From Ruminococcaceae bacterium FB2012 (GTDB taxonomy: Bacteria; Bacillota; Clostridia; Oscillospirales; Ruminococcaceae), in the NCBI GenBank assembly GCA_900104495.1, contig FMXS01000032.1, forward strand, positions 1-17,487: DNA of 17,487 nt, read 5' to 3'. This document shows positions 10,483 to 17,487 of the stretch, in pieces. The notes under the pieces were generated by a model, which had not been told where the DNA came from, searched no databases, and saw only the letters and a list, made by a program, of their open reading frames with translations. The first letter of the stretch is position 1; every line of letters starts with the position of its first letter. The position numbers and the translations under genes were made by a program.

Positions 10483-11001
10483 TTAAGCTTTCACAGGACA
10501 GATCATCTGAAGGTCAAACGGTTCCTGTTCAGCAATTTCTTTTATGGGGTCACTTGCCAAGTCACTTCCCATTGCTCTGTAAAATGCGATTGTCTCCTGT
10601 GAAGAACAAGCAGATATGTACAAAGCCTCCGCACCGTTTTTTCTTGCTTCATTCTTCCCTGCTTCAAATAACCGTCTGCCTATGCCTTGTCCTCTGTATT
10701 CGGAAGACACCTGCATCATATCAAGAATCATGTACGGCCCGTTCAGCTGCCTTAACAGTCCTATAAATCCTACAACTTTATCATTATCCAATGCAACGTA
10801 TGTAATATACTTATCACTGCTTATTTGCTTTGCTACAGAACGCTTTTTGTTTATATCCCAATCCTCGGTATATCTGCATTCAACCAATGTATATTCTCCG
10901 TCTGTTCTGCGGTATACCTTATTTACATCCTGCTTTCTGTTATATAGATCCAATGATGTTATACAGAAATTTGTATCCGATAACAATTCGATTTTTACCA
11001 A
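10483..11001 (-). CDS. GNAT family N-acetyltransferase
   Basis: 172 aa from TTG at 11001, which has AGGAGG 7-8 nt upstream; no better ATG fits. The acetyl-CoA-binding motif A is VSSEYRGQGIGRRLFEAG with RGQGIG at 103-108; YITYVALDNDKVVGFIGLL forms the preceding strands and FYRAMG the C-terminal motif. It transfers an acetyl group from acetyl-CoA to an unknown amine. The gene overlaps a small upstream ORF (10995-11066) by 7 nt, so translation is probably coupled. The promoter lies at 11135-11163. Confidence 0.88.
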   Translation of the reverse strand: MVKIELLSDTNFCITSLDLYNRKQDVNKVYRRTDGEYTLVECRYTEDWDINKKRSVAKQISSDKYITYVALDNDKVVGFIGLLRQLNGPYMILDMMQVSSEYRGQGIGRRLFEAGKNEARKNGAEALYISACSSQETIAFYRAMGSDLASDPIKEIAEQEPFDLQMICPVKA

Positions 11002-11066
11002 ACGATAAACCTCCTTGTGTTGTTTGTTTTACTCTTCTGATTTATATCCATTATTATCGTTTTCAT
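10995..11066 (-). CDS. 23-aa upstream ORF coupled to the GNAT gene
   Basis: The minus strand has GAAGGAGGTG about 7 nt before ATG 11066; 23 codons end at TAA 10995-10997, inside the start region of the GNAT gene. It begins MKTIIMDINQKSK and ends RRFIVW. It contains the GNAT Shine-Dalgarno within its own codons (ACA AGG AGG), so ribosomes translating it would run over the GNAT initiation site. Probably a regulatory leader peptide and not a functional protein. Confidence 0.5.
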   Translation of the reverse strand: MKTIIMDINQKSKTNNTRRFIVW

Positions 11067-11134
11067 ACGCAGCACCTCCTTCACAGTCAAAGCCCGATTT
11101 ATACGAGCAGCCCCACACATTGCTTACATTACTG

Positions 11135-11163
11135 ATTATACCACATTCAGCCCCATTTTTCAA
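11135..11163 (-). promoter_or_regulatory. Promoter of uORF-GNAT
   Basis: Minus strand TTGAAA, 17 bp, TATAAT. Confidence 0.75.
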
Positions 11164-11340
11164 CCCGCACTTTACACTATTTATATCAATGAAATAACTG
11201 GGCCTGCTTATAGCAAGAGTGATACTCTGAATCACGAGTACATCCTATCATAACTAACGTCAAACATAAGCATACAAAGCATTAACAGTCCAATGTATTG
11301 TACTTATTCCACGAAAACGCTAACTGTCCAAAAAAATGTA

Positions 11341-11368
11341 TTGACTTTTTGGATATCTGTGATATAAT
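11341..11368 (+). promoter_or_regulatory. Promoter of the ADP-ribosylglycohydrolase gene
   Basis: TTGACT, 16 bp, TATAAT. An inverted repeat TCCAAAAA (11327-11334) / TTTTTGGA (11346-11353) straddles the -35, and the block ATGTATTG occurs twice (11294-11301 and 11337-11344). Confidence 0.7.
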
Positions 11369-11411
11369 GCAGGTAAGGAAAATGGTTGAACTTGATCCGG
11401 AGGTGTATATT

Positions 11412-12209
11412 ATGTACGGTGCATTTTTAGGTGATATGATAGGTGCTCCATACGAATTCGACAGAGGAAACAAGAGCAAGGATTTCCCGCTGTTCACGGA
11501 GGAATCTCAGTTTACCGATGATTCGGTGATGACGGCAGCGGTCTGCGAGGCGTTAATGGATACGTTCGGCAGATCGGACGATGACATCAAAGCTGCGCTG
11601 GTCGCATCCATGCAGAAGTGGGGCAGGCGCTATCCCGATGCGGGCTATGGTGCGAGATTCATCGGCTGGATAGCATCCGACGATCCCAAGCCCTACAACA
11701 GCTTTGGCAACGGCTCGGCTATGCGAGTCTCTTCGGTCGGGTGGCTGTATGACAGTATCGACGAAGTACGCAGGATAGCAAGGCTCACGGCAGAGGTCAC
11801 GCACAATCATCCCGAGGGCATCAAGGGCGCAGAGGCTACGGCAAGCGCGATTTTTCTCGCAAGGACAGGCAGCAGCAAAGATGAGATCAAGGCATATATC
11901 ACAGCGGAGTTCGGCTATGATCTTTCCCGCACCTGCGATGAGATCAGACCGGCATATCATCACGACGAGAGCTGTCAAAGGACTGTCCCCGAAGCAATAA
12001 CTGCTTTCCTTGAAGGAACGGATTTTGAAGACGTTATCCGCACGGCAGTATCTCTCGGCGGCGACTGCGACACACTTACCTGTATAGCGGGGAGCATTGC
12101 CGAGGCGTTTTACGGTGTCCCGGAAGAGCTGATCCGTGAATGCCGAACGAGGCTGTCGGAGGATATTTTGGAAGTGACCGACAGATTTGAGTCAATAATT
12201 CAACAGTGA
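11412..12209 (+). CDS. ADP-ribosylglycohydrolase family protein
   Basis: 265 aa from ATG 11412, preceded by CGGAGGT at 7-8 nt; upstream in-frame ATGs lie inside the promoter. Motifs of the DraG/ARH family are all present: GDMIGAPYE at 7-15, the metal-binding FTDDS at 34-38, GNGSAMR, THNHPEGIKGA, and SLGGDCDT with D218, D220 and T221. Two Mg ions held by these aspartates cleave ADP-ribose from proteins or small molecules. The length is normal for the family and no residue is missing. It stands alone between its own promoter and terminator. The substrate cannot be told from the sequence. Confidence 0.92.
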   Translation: MYGAFLGDMIGAPYEFDRGNKSKDFPLFTEESQFTDDSVMTAAVCEALMDTFGRSDDDIKAALVASMQKWGRRYPDAGYGARFIGWIASDDPKPYNSFGNGSAMRVSSVGWLYDSIDEVRRIARLTAEVTHNHPEGIKGAEATASAIFLARTGSSKDEIKAYITAEFGYDLSRTCDEIRPAYHHDESCQRTVPEAITAFLEGTDFEDVIRTAVSLGGDCDTLTCIAGSIAEAFYGVPEELIRECRTRLSEDILEVTDRFESIIQQ

Positions 12210-12217
12210 AAAATCAC

Positions 12218-12253
12218 AAAGCACTCATGCGGATCGTTTCGCGGGAGTGCTTT
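12218..12253 (+). terminator. Intrinsic terminator
   Basis: AAAGCACTC (12218-12226) pairs with GAGTGCTTT (12245-12253), with further partial pairing inside. Confidence 0.75.
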
Positions 12254-12535
12254 ATTTCTACTATATATAGCTTAGTTCTCCCGCTTGGGGTAAATTCTGC
12301 ACCGACTCACCTTGTCACGCCATTTTTTCGGTACGGGAATTGCGGAACTGTCAAAGTCCGTAAACGGGACTGTCGGATCGACCAGGCAGTCAAACATCAG
12401 AGATCAAAGAACAGCAATAACATATAATAATTTTCCTCAAACAAATACAGCTTTGCGCGAAGGATCATCACCGCGAACTGTACGTTCAAGCGGAACGGCA
12501 GTATAATATTGTCGGAGCAATATAAATATTTAAAA
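12254..12535. other. Noncoding upstream region of the fucose operon
   Basis: No gene seen. It contains ATATTG-N6-CAATAT (12506-12523) and the left half of a 7-bp inverted pair, CGGCAGT (12496-12502) / ACTGCCG (12542-12548), that brackets the -35 box of the fucose promoter. Either could bind a fucose-responsive regulator. AGTCC...GGACT (about 12355-12370) is a small hairpin. Confidence 0.4.
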
Positions 12536-12564
12536 TTGACAACTGCCGAGATAATTGGTATAAT
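12536..12564 (+). promoter_or_regulatory. Fucose operon promoter
   Basis: TTGACA, 17 bp, TATAAT: perfect consensus. Such a strong core suggests control by repression. Confidence 0.87.
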
Positions 12565-12604
12565 CGTTATAAAGAAAAACCCAAAAAAAAGAGGAGGTAT
12601 TATT

Positions 12605-14407
12605 ATGGCAAAAAACAGGTATCTCGGAGACTATCCGGTGATCGGCATCCGGCCGACGATCGACGGCAGGCGCGGGGCTCTCGGAGTGAGAGAATCTCTC
12701 GAGGAACAGACAATGAACATGGCAAAGTCTGCTGCAAAACTCTTTGAGGAAAATCTTCGCTATTCAAACGGCGAACCCGTCAAGGTGGTCATCTCGGACA
12801 CCACTATCGGGCGTGTGGCAGAGGCCGCAGCCTGCGAAGCAAAGTTCAAAAAATGCGGCGTTGACATTACCCTGACCGTCACTCCCTGCTGGTGCTACGG
12901 AGCAGAAACTATGGACATGGACAAAAATACCATCAAAGCGGTATGGGGCTTCAACGGCACCGAGCGTCCCGGGGCGGTGTATCTCGCATCCGTGCTGGCC
13001 ACTCATGCGCAGAAAGGGCTCCCTGCTTTCGGCATCTACGGCCATGACGTATGCGATGCTGATGATACAGATATCCCTTCCGATGTTCGTGAAAAGCTGC
13101 TTCGGTTCGGACGCGCCGCAGTAGCTGCCGCCACGATGCGGGGCAAGAGCTATCTGCAGATCGGCTCGATCTGTATGGGCATCGGCGGCTCGATCATTGA
13201 TCCCGCTTTCATCGAGGATTATCTCGGTATGAGGGTCGAGTCGGTAGACGAGGTGGAGATCATCCGCCGTATGACCGAGGAGATCTACGATAAGGAAGAA
13301 TATGAAAAAGCGCTCGCCTGGACCAAAGCCAACTGCCGTGAGGGTTTCGACAAGAACCCGGAATTCCTCCGGAAGACTCCCGAAGAAAAGGAGAAGGACT
13401 GGGAATTTGTCGTTAAGATGATGTGCATTATCAAGGACCTTATGAACGGCAGCGATAAGCTGCCCAAGGGCAGAGAGGAAGAAGCCGTCGGTCACAACGC
13501 TATCGCGGCGGGCTTCCAGGGTCAGCGCCAGTGGACAGACTTCTATCCCAACTGTGATTTCCCCGAAGCTATGCTGAACACTTCATTTGATTGGAACGGA
13601 GCCCGTGAGCCTTATATTCTCGCCACCGAGAACGACGTGCTCAACGGCCTCGGGATGCTGTTTATGAAACTGCTCACCAACCGCGCACAGATCTTTGCAG
13701 ACGTTCGTACTTACTGGTCGCCCGAGGCTCTGAAAAAAGCAGCGGACTATGAACTGACCGGTCACGCGAAGGAAGCCGGCGGGTTTATCCACCTTATCAA
13801 TTCGGGTGCGTCCTGTCTTGATGCCTGCGGTCTTGCCACAGATGAAAACGGCAATGCCGTGATGAAGGAATGGTTCAGCGTAACTGAGGAAGATCAGAAG
13901 AAGATACTTGAAGCAACGACCTGGAATTATGCCGACTGCGGCTATTTCCGCGGAGGCGGGTTCTCCTCAAGATTCGTTACGGATGCGGAAATGCCGGTAA
14001 CGATGATAAGGCTTAATCTTGTCAAGGGGCTCGGCCCCATGCTCCAGATCGCCGAGGGCTGGACGGTGAAGCTCCCCGAAAAAGTAAACGACATTCTTTG
14101 GAAGCGTACCGACTACACCTGGCCATGTACCTGGTTCACTCCCCGCGTGACCGGCAAGGCACCTTTCAATACCGCTTATGATGTTATGAACAACTGGGGC
14201 GCAAATCACGGAGCGATCAGCTACGGTCATATCGGTGCTGACCTCATTACGCTGGCTTCCGTTCTGCGTATCCCGGTGGCGATGCACAATGTTCCCGAGA
14301 AGGACATTTTCCGTCCAGCAGCGTGGAACGCTTTCGGTATGGACAAAGAAGGTGCCGACTACCGTGCCTGCGCCAACTACGGACCGATGTACAGAGGTAT
14401 GAGATAA
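12605..14407 (+). CDS. fucI: L-fucose isomerase
   Basis: 600 aa from ATG 12605, with GAGGAGGT 6 nt upstream; E. coli FucI is 591 aa. It converts L-fucose to L-fuculose in the cytoplasm. Family blocks: GIRPTIDGRRGALGVRES near the N-terminus, GFQGQRQWTD, ATENDVLNGLGMLF, FADVRTYWSPEA, then NHGAISYGHIGADLITLAS. The Mn-binding and catalytic residues are present: Glu342 and Asp366 (24 apart, as Glu337/Asp361 in E. coli) and His535 (E. coli His528). First gene of the operon; the kinase starts 20 nt after it. D-arabinose could be a side substrate, as in other FucI enzymes. Confidence 0.96.
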   Translation: MAKNRYLGDYPVIGIRPTIDGRRGALGVRESLEEQTMNMAKSAAKLFEENLRYSNGEPVKVVISDTTIGRVAEAAACEAKFKKCGVDITLTVTPCWCYGAETMDMDKNTIKAVWGFNGTERPGAVYLASVLATHAQKGLPAFGIYGHDVCDADDTDIPSDVREKLLRFGRAAVAAATMRGKSYLQIGSICMGIGGSIIDPAFIEDYLGMRVESVDEVEIIRRMTEEIYDKEEYEKALAWTKANCREGFDKNPEFLRKTPEEKEKDWEFVVKMMCIIKDLMNGSDKLPKGREEEAVGHNAIAAGFQGQRQWTDFYPNCDFPEAMLNTSFDWNGAREPYILATENDVLNGLGMLFMKLLTNRAQIFADVRTYWSPEALKKAADYELTGHAKEAGGFIHLINSGASCLDACGLATDENGNAVMKEWFSVTEEDQKKILEATTWNYADCGYFRGGGFSSRFVTDAEMPVTMIRLNLVKGLGPMLQIAEGWTVKLPEKVNDILWKRTDYTWPCTWFTPRVTGKAPFNTAYDVMNNWGANHGAISYGHIGADLITLASVLRIPVAMHNVPEKDIFRPAAWNAFGMDKEGADYRACANYGPMYRGMR

Positions 14408-14427
14408 CAGCTTGCGGGGGTGATCTT

Positions 14428-15876
14428 TTGACCAAACAAGTCCTTGCAATAGACTTCGGCGCATCAAGCGGTCGCGCCATGATCGGGCGTTTCGACGGTG
14501 AGCGTATCAACCTTGAGGAGATACACCGTTTCTCCAACGACCCGGTCACTCTCGGCGGCACAATGTACTGGGATTTTCTGCGGCTGTTCCGCGAAACTGA
14601 ACAAAGCCTTGTCCTGTCAAAAGAATACGGCAGGATAGACAGTGTCGGCATAGACACCTGGGGTGTGGATTTCGGTCTGCTGGACAAAAACGGCAGGCTT
14701 CTCGAAAACCCAGTCCATTACCGTGACAAACGCACGAAAGGTATGCTCTCGGAAGCATTTTCTCTGATACCCGAGGAGAGCCTTTATGCCGTTACGGGCA
14801 ATCAGTTTATGGAGATAAACACGGCATTCCAGCTGATGTCTGTCCAAAGAAACAGACAGGAACTCCTCGAACGGGCCGATAAGCTGCTGATGATGCCGAA
14901 TCTTTTCACCTACTTTCTCACCGGAGAGAAAGTAACAGAGCAGTCTATCGCCTCCACGACCCAGCTTTACGATCAGGCAGGGAAGTGCTGGGCATACGGA
15001 GCAGCCGAAAAGCTCGGCATCCAAAGCAGCCTGTTTACCAACATCATTCCCGCAGGCACCAAGATCGGAACTCTGACCGGCAGTCTGATGAGCGAGCTGG
15101 ACATCCCGGCTATGGACGTTATCGCCGTCTGCGGACACGACACCCAGTCGGCATTAGCGGCGGTGCCTGCTAAGGAAAAAGATTTTCTCTTCCTGAGCTG
15201 CGGCACATGGAGCCTGCTCGGCACCGAGCTTGACGAGCCTGTTCTGACTGATGATGTCCGCAGGCTCGGCTGGTCCAATGAGGCCGCTTACGGAGGTAAG
15301 GTATCGTTTCTGAAAAACATAATCGGTCTTTGGCTTTTGCAGGAGAGCAGACGTCAATGGCAGAGAGAGGGCAGGAATTACAGCTTTGCCGATATGGAAG
15401 AAACGGCCCGCAGAGAAAAGCCGTTTCAGAGTATCATTGACCCCGACGACCCGGTGTTTGTCCCGGCGGGGAACATTCCCGAAAGAATTAAGCGCTACTG
15501 CAGTGAACACGGGCAGCATATACCCCAAAACGACAGCGAGGTCATCAGGTGTATCTATGACAGCCTTGCTTTTAAATATGCTGAGGCAATTAAGGAAATA
15601 GAAAAATGCACCGGCAGGCATTATAATAAGCTATATATGATCGGCGGAGGAGCAAGGGACAGACTTCTTGCCAAACTGACCGCTGATGTCAGCGGAGTTG
15701 ATGTTATCATCGGACCTGTTGAAGCAACTGCGCTGGGAAATATAGCCGTACAGCTCATTGCTTCGGGAGATATTCCTGATATAGGAACAGCAAGACGGCT
15801 GATAGCGGAGTATGAGTATAATATAAAGGAATATGTACGCGGTCGGAGCCGTCCCGGGAACGCACACTCAACATGA
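14428..15876 (+). CDS. FGGY sugar kinase, RhaB-like, probable L-fuculokinase
   Basis: 482 aa from TTG 14428, chosen because GGGGGTGAT lies just upstream and the first residues (TKQVLAIDFGASSGRAMIG) are the phosphate-1 motif; earlier in-frame codons fall inside fucI. Catalytic Asp238 lies in VCGHDTQSALAAVP, at the position of Asp237 in E. coli RhaB. FLSCGTWSLLG is the second phosphate motif and MIGGGARDRLL the adenosine motif. By sequence it is closer to rhamnulokinase than to E. coli FucK. Placed between fucI and fucU with no rhamnose genes, it most likely phosphorylates L-fuculose to L-fuculose 1-phosphate (inference). Confidence 0.9.
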   Translation: MTKQVLAIDFGASSGRAMIGRFDGERINLEEIHRFSNDPVTLGGTMYWDFLRLFRETEQSLVLSKEYGRIDSVGIDTWGVDFGLLDKNGRLLENPVHYRDKRTKGMLSEAFSLIPEESLYAVTGNQFMEINTAFQLMSVQRNRQELLERADKLLMMPNLFTYFLTGEKVTEQSIASTTQLYDQAGKCWAYGAAEKLGIQSSLFTNIIPAGTKIGTLTGSLMSELDIPAMDVIAVCGHDTQSALAAVPAKEKDFLFLSCGTWSLLGTELDEPVLTDDVRRLGWSNEAAYGGKVSFLKNIIGLWLLQESRRQWQREGRNYSFADMEETARREKPFQSIIDPDDPVFVPAGNIPERIKRYCSEHGQHIPQNDSEVIRCIYDSLAFKYAEAIKEIEKCTGRHYNKLYMIGGGARDRLLAKLTADVSGVDVIIGPVEATALGNIAVQLIASGDIPDIGTARRLIAEYEYNIKEYVRGRSRPGNAHST

Positions 15877-15895
15877 CGGATAAGGAGGACTGAAA

Positions 15896-16330
15896 ATGCT
15901 GAAAAATATACCCGCGATCCTTTCGCCAGAGCTTTTGAAGGTGCTCTGTGAAATGGGGCACAGCGACAGGATAGTCATAGCCGACGGCAACTTTCCTGCC
16001 GAGAGCATGGGAAGAAACTGCAAGGTCATCCGAGCTGACGGACACGGAGTTCCCGAGCTGCTCGATGCGATACTGACTCTTTTCCCACTGGACAATTACG
16101 TTGAAAAGCCGGTGTCGCTGATGCAGGTGATGCCGGGTGATAATGCAAAGACTCCCATTTGGGAGAAATACAGACAGATAGTCGCAAATCATGACAGCCG
16201 CGGCAGTTCTGCCATAGGCGAGATCGAACGCTTTGAGTTCTACGAACAGGCAAAAACGGCTTATGCGATAGTCGCAACAGGAGAAAAAGCAGTCTATGCA
16301 AATGTGATGCTTCAAAAAGGCGTTGTCTGA
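15896..16330 (+). CDS. fucU: L-fucose mutarotase (RbsD/FucU family)
   Basis: 144 aa, ATG 15896 with AAGGAGG 7 nt upstream, 19 nt after the kinase. It interconverts alpha and beta anomers of L-fucose so that the isomerase is not limited by anomer supply. The catalytic His22 is in EMGHSDRIVIADGNFP, the hallmark of the family, and the C-terminal YANVMLQKGVV is the sugar-binding tail. The FucU-type length (about 140 aa) and the ADGNFPAES block separate it from ribose-specific RbsD, and the operon agrees. Confidence 0.93.
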   Translation: MLKNIPAILSPELLKVLCEMGHSDRIVIADGNFPAESMGRNCKVIRADGHGVPELLDAILTLFPLDNYVEKPVSLMQVMPGDNAKTPIWEKYRQIVANHDSRGSSAIGEIERFEFYEQAKTAYAIVATGEKAVYANVMLQKGVV

Positions 16331-16353
16331 ACTATACCGAAAGGAAATGAAAT

Positions 16354-17040
16354 ATGTACGAAGAAATAAAAGATAAGATGGTCGAAGTCTGCCGAAAGAT
16401 GTGGCAGAAGGGCTGGGTAGCCGCAAATGACGGAAATGTCACCGTAAAGGTCGGGGAAAACAGATTTCTTGCCACAAGGACAGGCATATCAAAATATGAG
16501 ATCACCCGCGAGCATATCGGACTGATCGACGGTGATTACAATATCATAGAAAAGCCCGCCGATGACTGGAGACCCTCCTCCGAGGTGAAGATGCATCTTA
16601 AATGCTATCACGACCGTCCCGACGTGGGCGCGGTCGTCCATGCACATCCTCCGACAGCCACGGGCTTTGCCTGCGCTCATATTCCTCTTGACGATTACTG
16701 TATGATCGAGACGGTCATAGCAGTGGGCTCCGTTCCTCTGACACCCTACGGCACCCCCTCGACATTCGAGGTGCCTGATGCTATCGAGCCGTATCTTCAA
16801 GAGCATGACGTTATGCTGCTCACCAATCACGGAGCGCTTACGGTGGGAGCCGATCTCACAACGGCATATTACCGCATGGAAACTCTCGAACTGCAGGCAC
16901 AGATATCTCTTGTCGCCAGACTTCTGGGCGGAGCCAAGGACATATCCCGCGAGAACATTGACCGCCTGATCGCTATGCGCCCGCAGTACGGCGTTACAGG
17001 CAAGCACCCGGGCTATAAAAAGTATTCCTCCGGGAACTGA
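16354..17040 (+). CDS. fucA: L-fuculose-1-phosphate aldolase (class II)
   Basis: 228 aa, ATG 16354 with AAAGGAAA upstream, 23 nt after fucU. It splits L-fuculose 1-phosphate into dihydroxyacetone phosphate and L-lactaldehyde. Zn ligands are His96 and His98 (VVHAHPP) and His159 (TNHGAL); the catalytic acid is Glu77 (SSEVKMH, Glu73 in E. coli FucA). The GNVTVK and TRTGISK blocks bind phosphate. The closest alternatives in the family are rhamnulose-1-phosphate aldolase and ribulose-5-phosphate epimerase; the neighbours favour FucA. No lactaldehyde reductase or transporter gene follows in this operon. Confidence 0.92.
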   Translation: MYEEIKDKMVEVCRKMWQKGWVAANDGNVTVKVGENRFLATRTGISKYEITREHIGLIDGDYNIIEKPADDWRPSSEVKMHLKCYHDRPDVGAVVHAHPPTATGFACAHIPLDDYCMIETVIAVGSVPLTPYGTPSTFEVPDAIEPYLQEHDVMLLTNHGALTVGADLTTAYYRMETLELQAQISLVARLLGGAKDISRENIDRLIAMRPQYGVTGKHPGYKKYSSGN

Positions 17041-17104
17041 CAGTGCAGGATTACCGTTTTCAAAATGACAGAACACTCATATCATCATAGAATATATTTT
17101 CGAC

Positions 17105-17133
17105 AAAAAAGGAGCCGTTCACCCGGCTCCTTT
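17105..17133. terminator. Bidirectional terminator at the end of the fucose operon
   Basis: AAAAAAGGAGCCG, 6-nt loop, CGGCTCCTTT. It ends fucA on the plus strand. On the minus strand the six Ts would end the surface-protein gene. Confidence 0.85.
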
Positions 17134-17148
17134 GATCGTATAAAGTTT

Positions 17149-17487
17149 TTATCCAACCATGACCTCGCCCGAGGTCTCTCCTGTGAACTCTCCGCCGTCA
17201 AGTACGTTGACTGCAACAGAGCTGATATCGTCTGCGCTCACGCTGTCGGATATGCTGTCGCCTTTTATATTAAGTGAGAGATTTCCGCCATTGGAGCCGT
17301 CCTTGCCCCAGCGGCCTGTCGCCGCATTTACAAGCAGTCCGTTTGAACATTCAAGAGTGTTACCGCCCTCAAGGTTGATAACTGAGGTGATGTTGGTGAT
17401 GTAGAACATTGGCCCCTCGGAATTGTTGCGGATAGTCGTTCCCGACATGGTGAGCGTTGAGCAGTTGGCTGTTGCATCGCTGTCCGC
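17149..17487 (-). CDS. C-terminal end of a beta-helix-like surface protein
   Basis: The minus frame is open from the window edge to TAA at 17149-17151; only the last 112 or so residues are visible, so the start lies outside. Repeated short strands with N, G, S and T (MSGTTIRNNSEGPMFYITN, INLEGGNTLECSNG, LSLNIKGDSI, VNVLDGGEFTGETSG) look like the rungs of a right-handed parallel beta-helix, as in adhesins and polysaccharide lyase-like surface proteins. No anchor motif is seen at the C-terminus. Probably extracellular. Function cannot be told from this piece. Confidence 0.7.
   Translation of the reverse strand, partial: ADSDATANCSTLTMSGTTIRNNSEGPMFYITNITSVINLEGGNTLECSNGLLVNAATGRWGKDGSNGGNLSLNIKGDSISDSVSADDISSVAVNVLDGGEFTGETSGEVMVG

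Noticed and set aside
12764..13495. 243-codon minus-strand ORF inside fucI
   Set aside because: Shadow of the strongly supported isomerase gene; no ribosome site and no family signature.

Overview
The window looks like a chromosome segment of a low-to-mid GC anaerobic Clostridia bacterium, most likely a Ruminococcus-like gut or rumen member of the Oscillospiraceae. This rests on strong AGGAGG ribosome binding sites, consensus sigma-A promoters, a CIRCE/HrcA heat-shock operator, a fucose catabolic operon with a RhaB-like kinase, and secreted proteins with A/M/T-rich signal peptides. It is inference from style, not a database match.

Positions 1-4695 are the unusual part. Two related secreted proteins of unknown function (one cut by the window edge, one carrying two in-frame stops) flank a region with two near-identical 231-bp bidirectional promoter modules (738-968 and 1878-2108). 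In one direction each module drives tiny hydrophobic single-helix peptides on the minus strand: one of 30 aa from the first module, and a run of four (24, 25, 29 and 25 aa), each with its own Shine-Dalgarno, from the second. In the other direction the modules drive a 69-aa two-helix membrane protein and the secreted protein. A third, inverted half-module (4571-4695) drives a secreted 587-aa serine hydrolase (4722-6485). All three modules carry a pair of 12-bp motifs (GCATAAGCGRCA-like) exactly 30 bp apart, plus a conserved early transcribed leader. This looks like one regulon of membrane peptides and exported proteins, and is the best candidate for an undescribed system here. Its regulator is not visible in the window.

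Positions 6617-8164 hold a 180-bp inverted-repeat (MITE-like) element, a palindrome-overlapped promoter, an attenuator-like leader, a 33-aa ORF, a 59-aa 'mini-Hcp' that joins the N- and C-terminal ends of hybrid cluster protein, a translationally coupled NimA/PNPOx-like flavoprotein, and a small DUF4314-like protein. Positions 8263-8861 hold Hsp20 with CIRCE. Next comes a compact unit with promoter, 22-aa ORF and terminator (8931-9177).

Positions 9192-10430 are a graveyard of mobile DNA: a YhaM-like HD-domain gene truncated at its 5' end, the N-terminal part of a tyrosine integrase, and the 5' remnant of a frameshifted IS110-family transposase with its upstream noncoding end. Then come a GNAT acetyltransferase with an overlapping 23-codon upstream ORF, and an ADP-ribosylglycohydrolase.

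Positions 12536-17133 form a clean four-gene L-fucose operon: isomerase, kinase, mutarotase and aldolase. It starts at a consensus promoter and ends at a bidirectional terminator. The isomerase, kinase and aldolase take L-fucose to dihydroxyacetone phosphate plus L-lactaldehyde; FucU interconverts anomers. The window ends in the 3' end of a minus-strand beta-helix-like surface protein gene.
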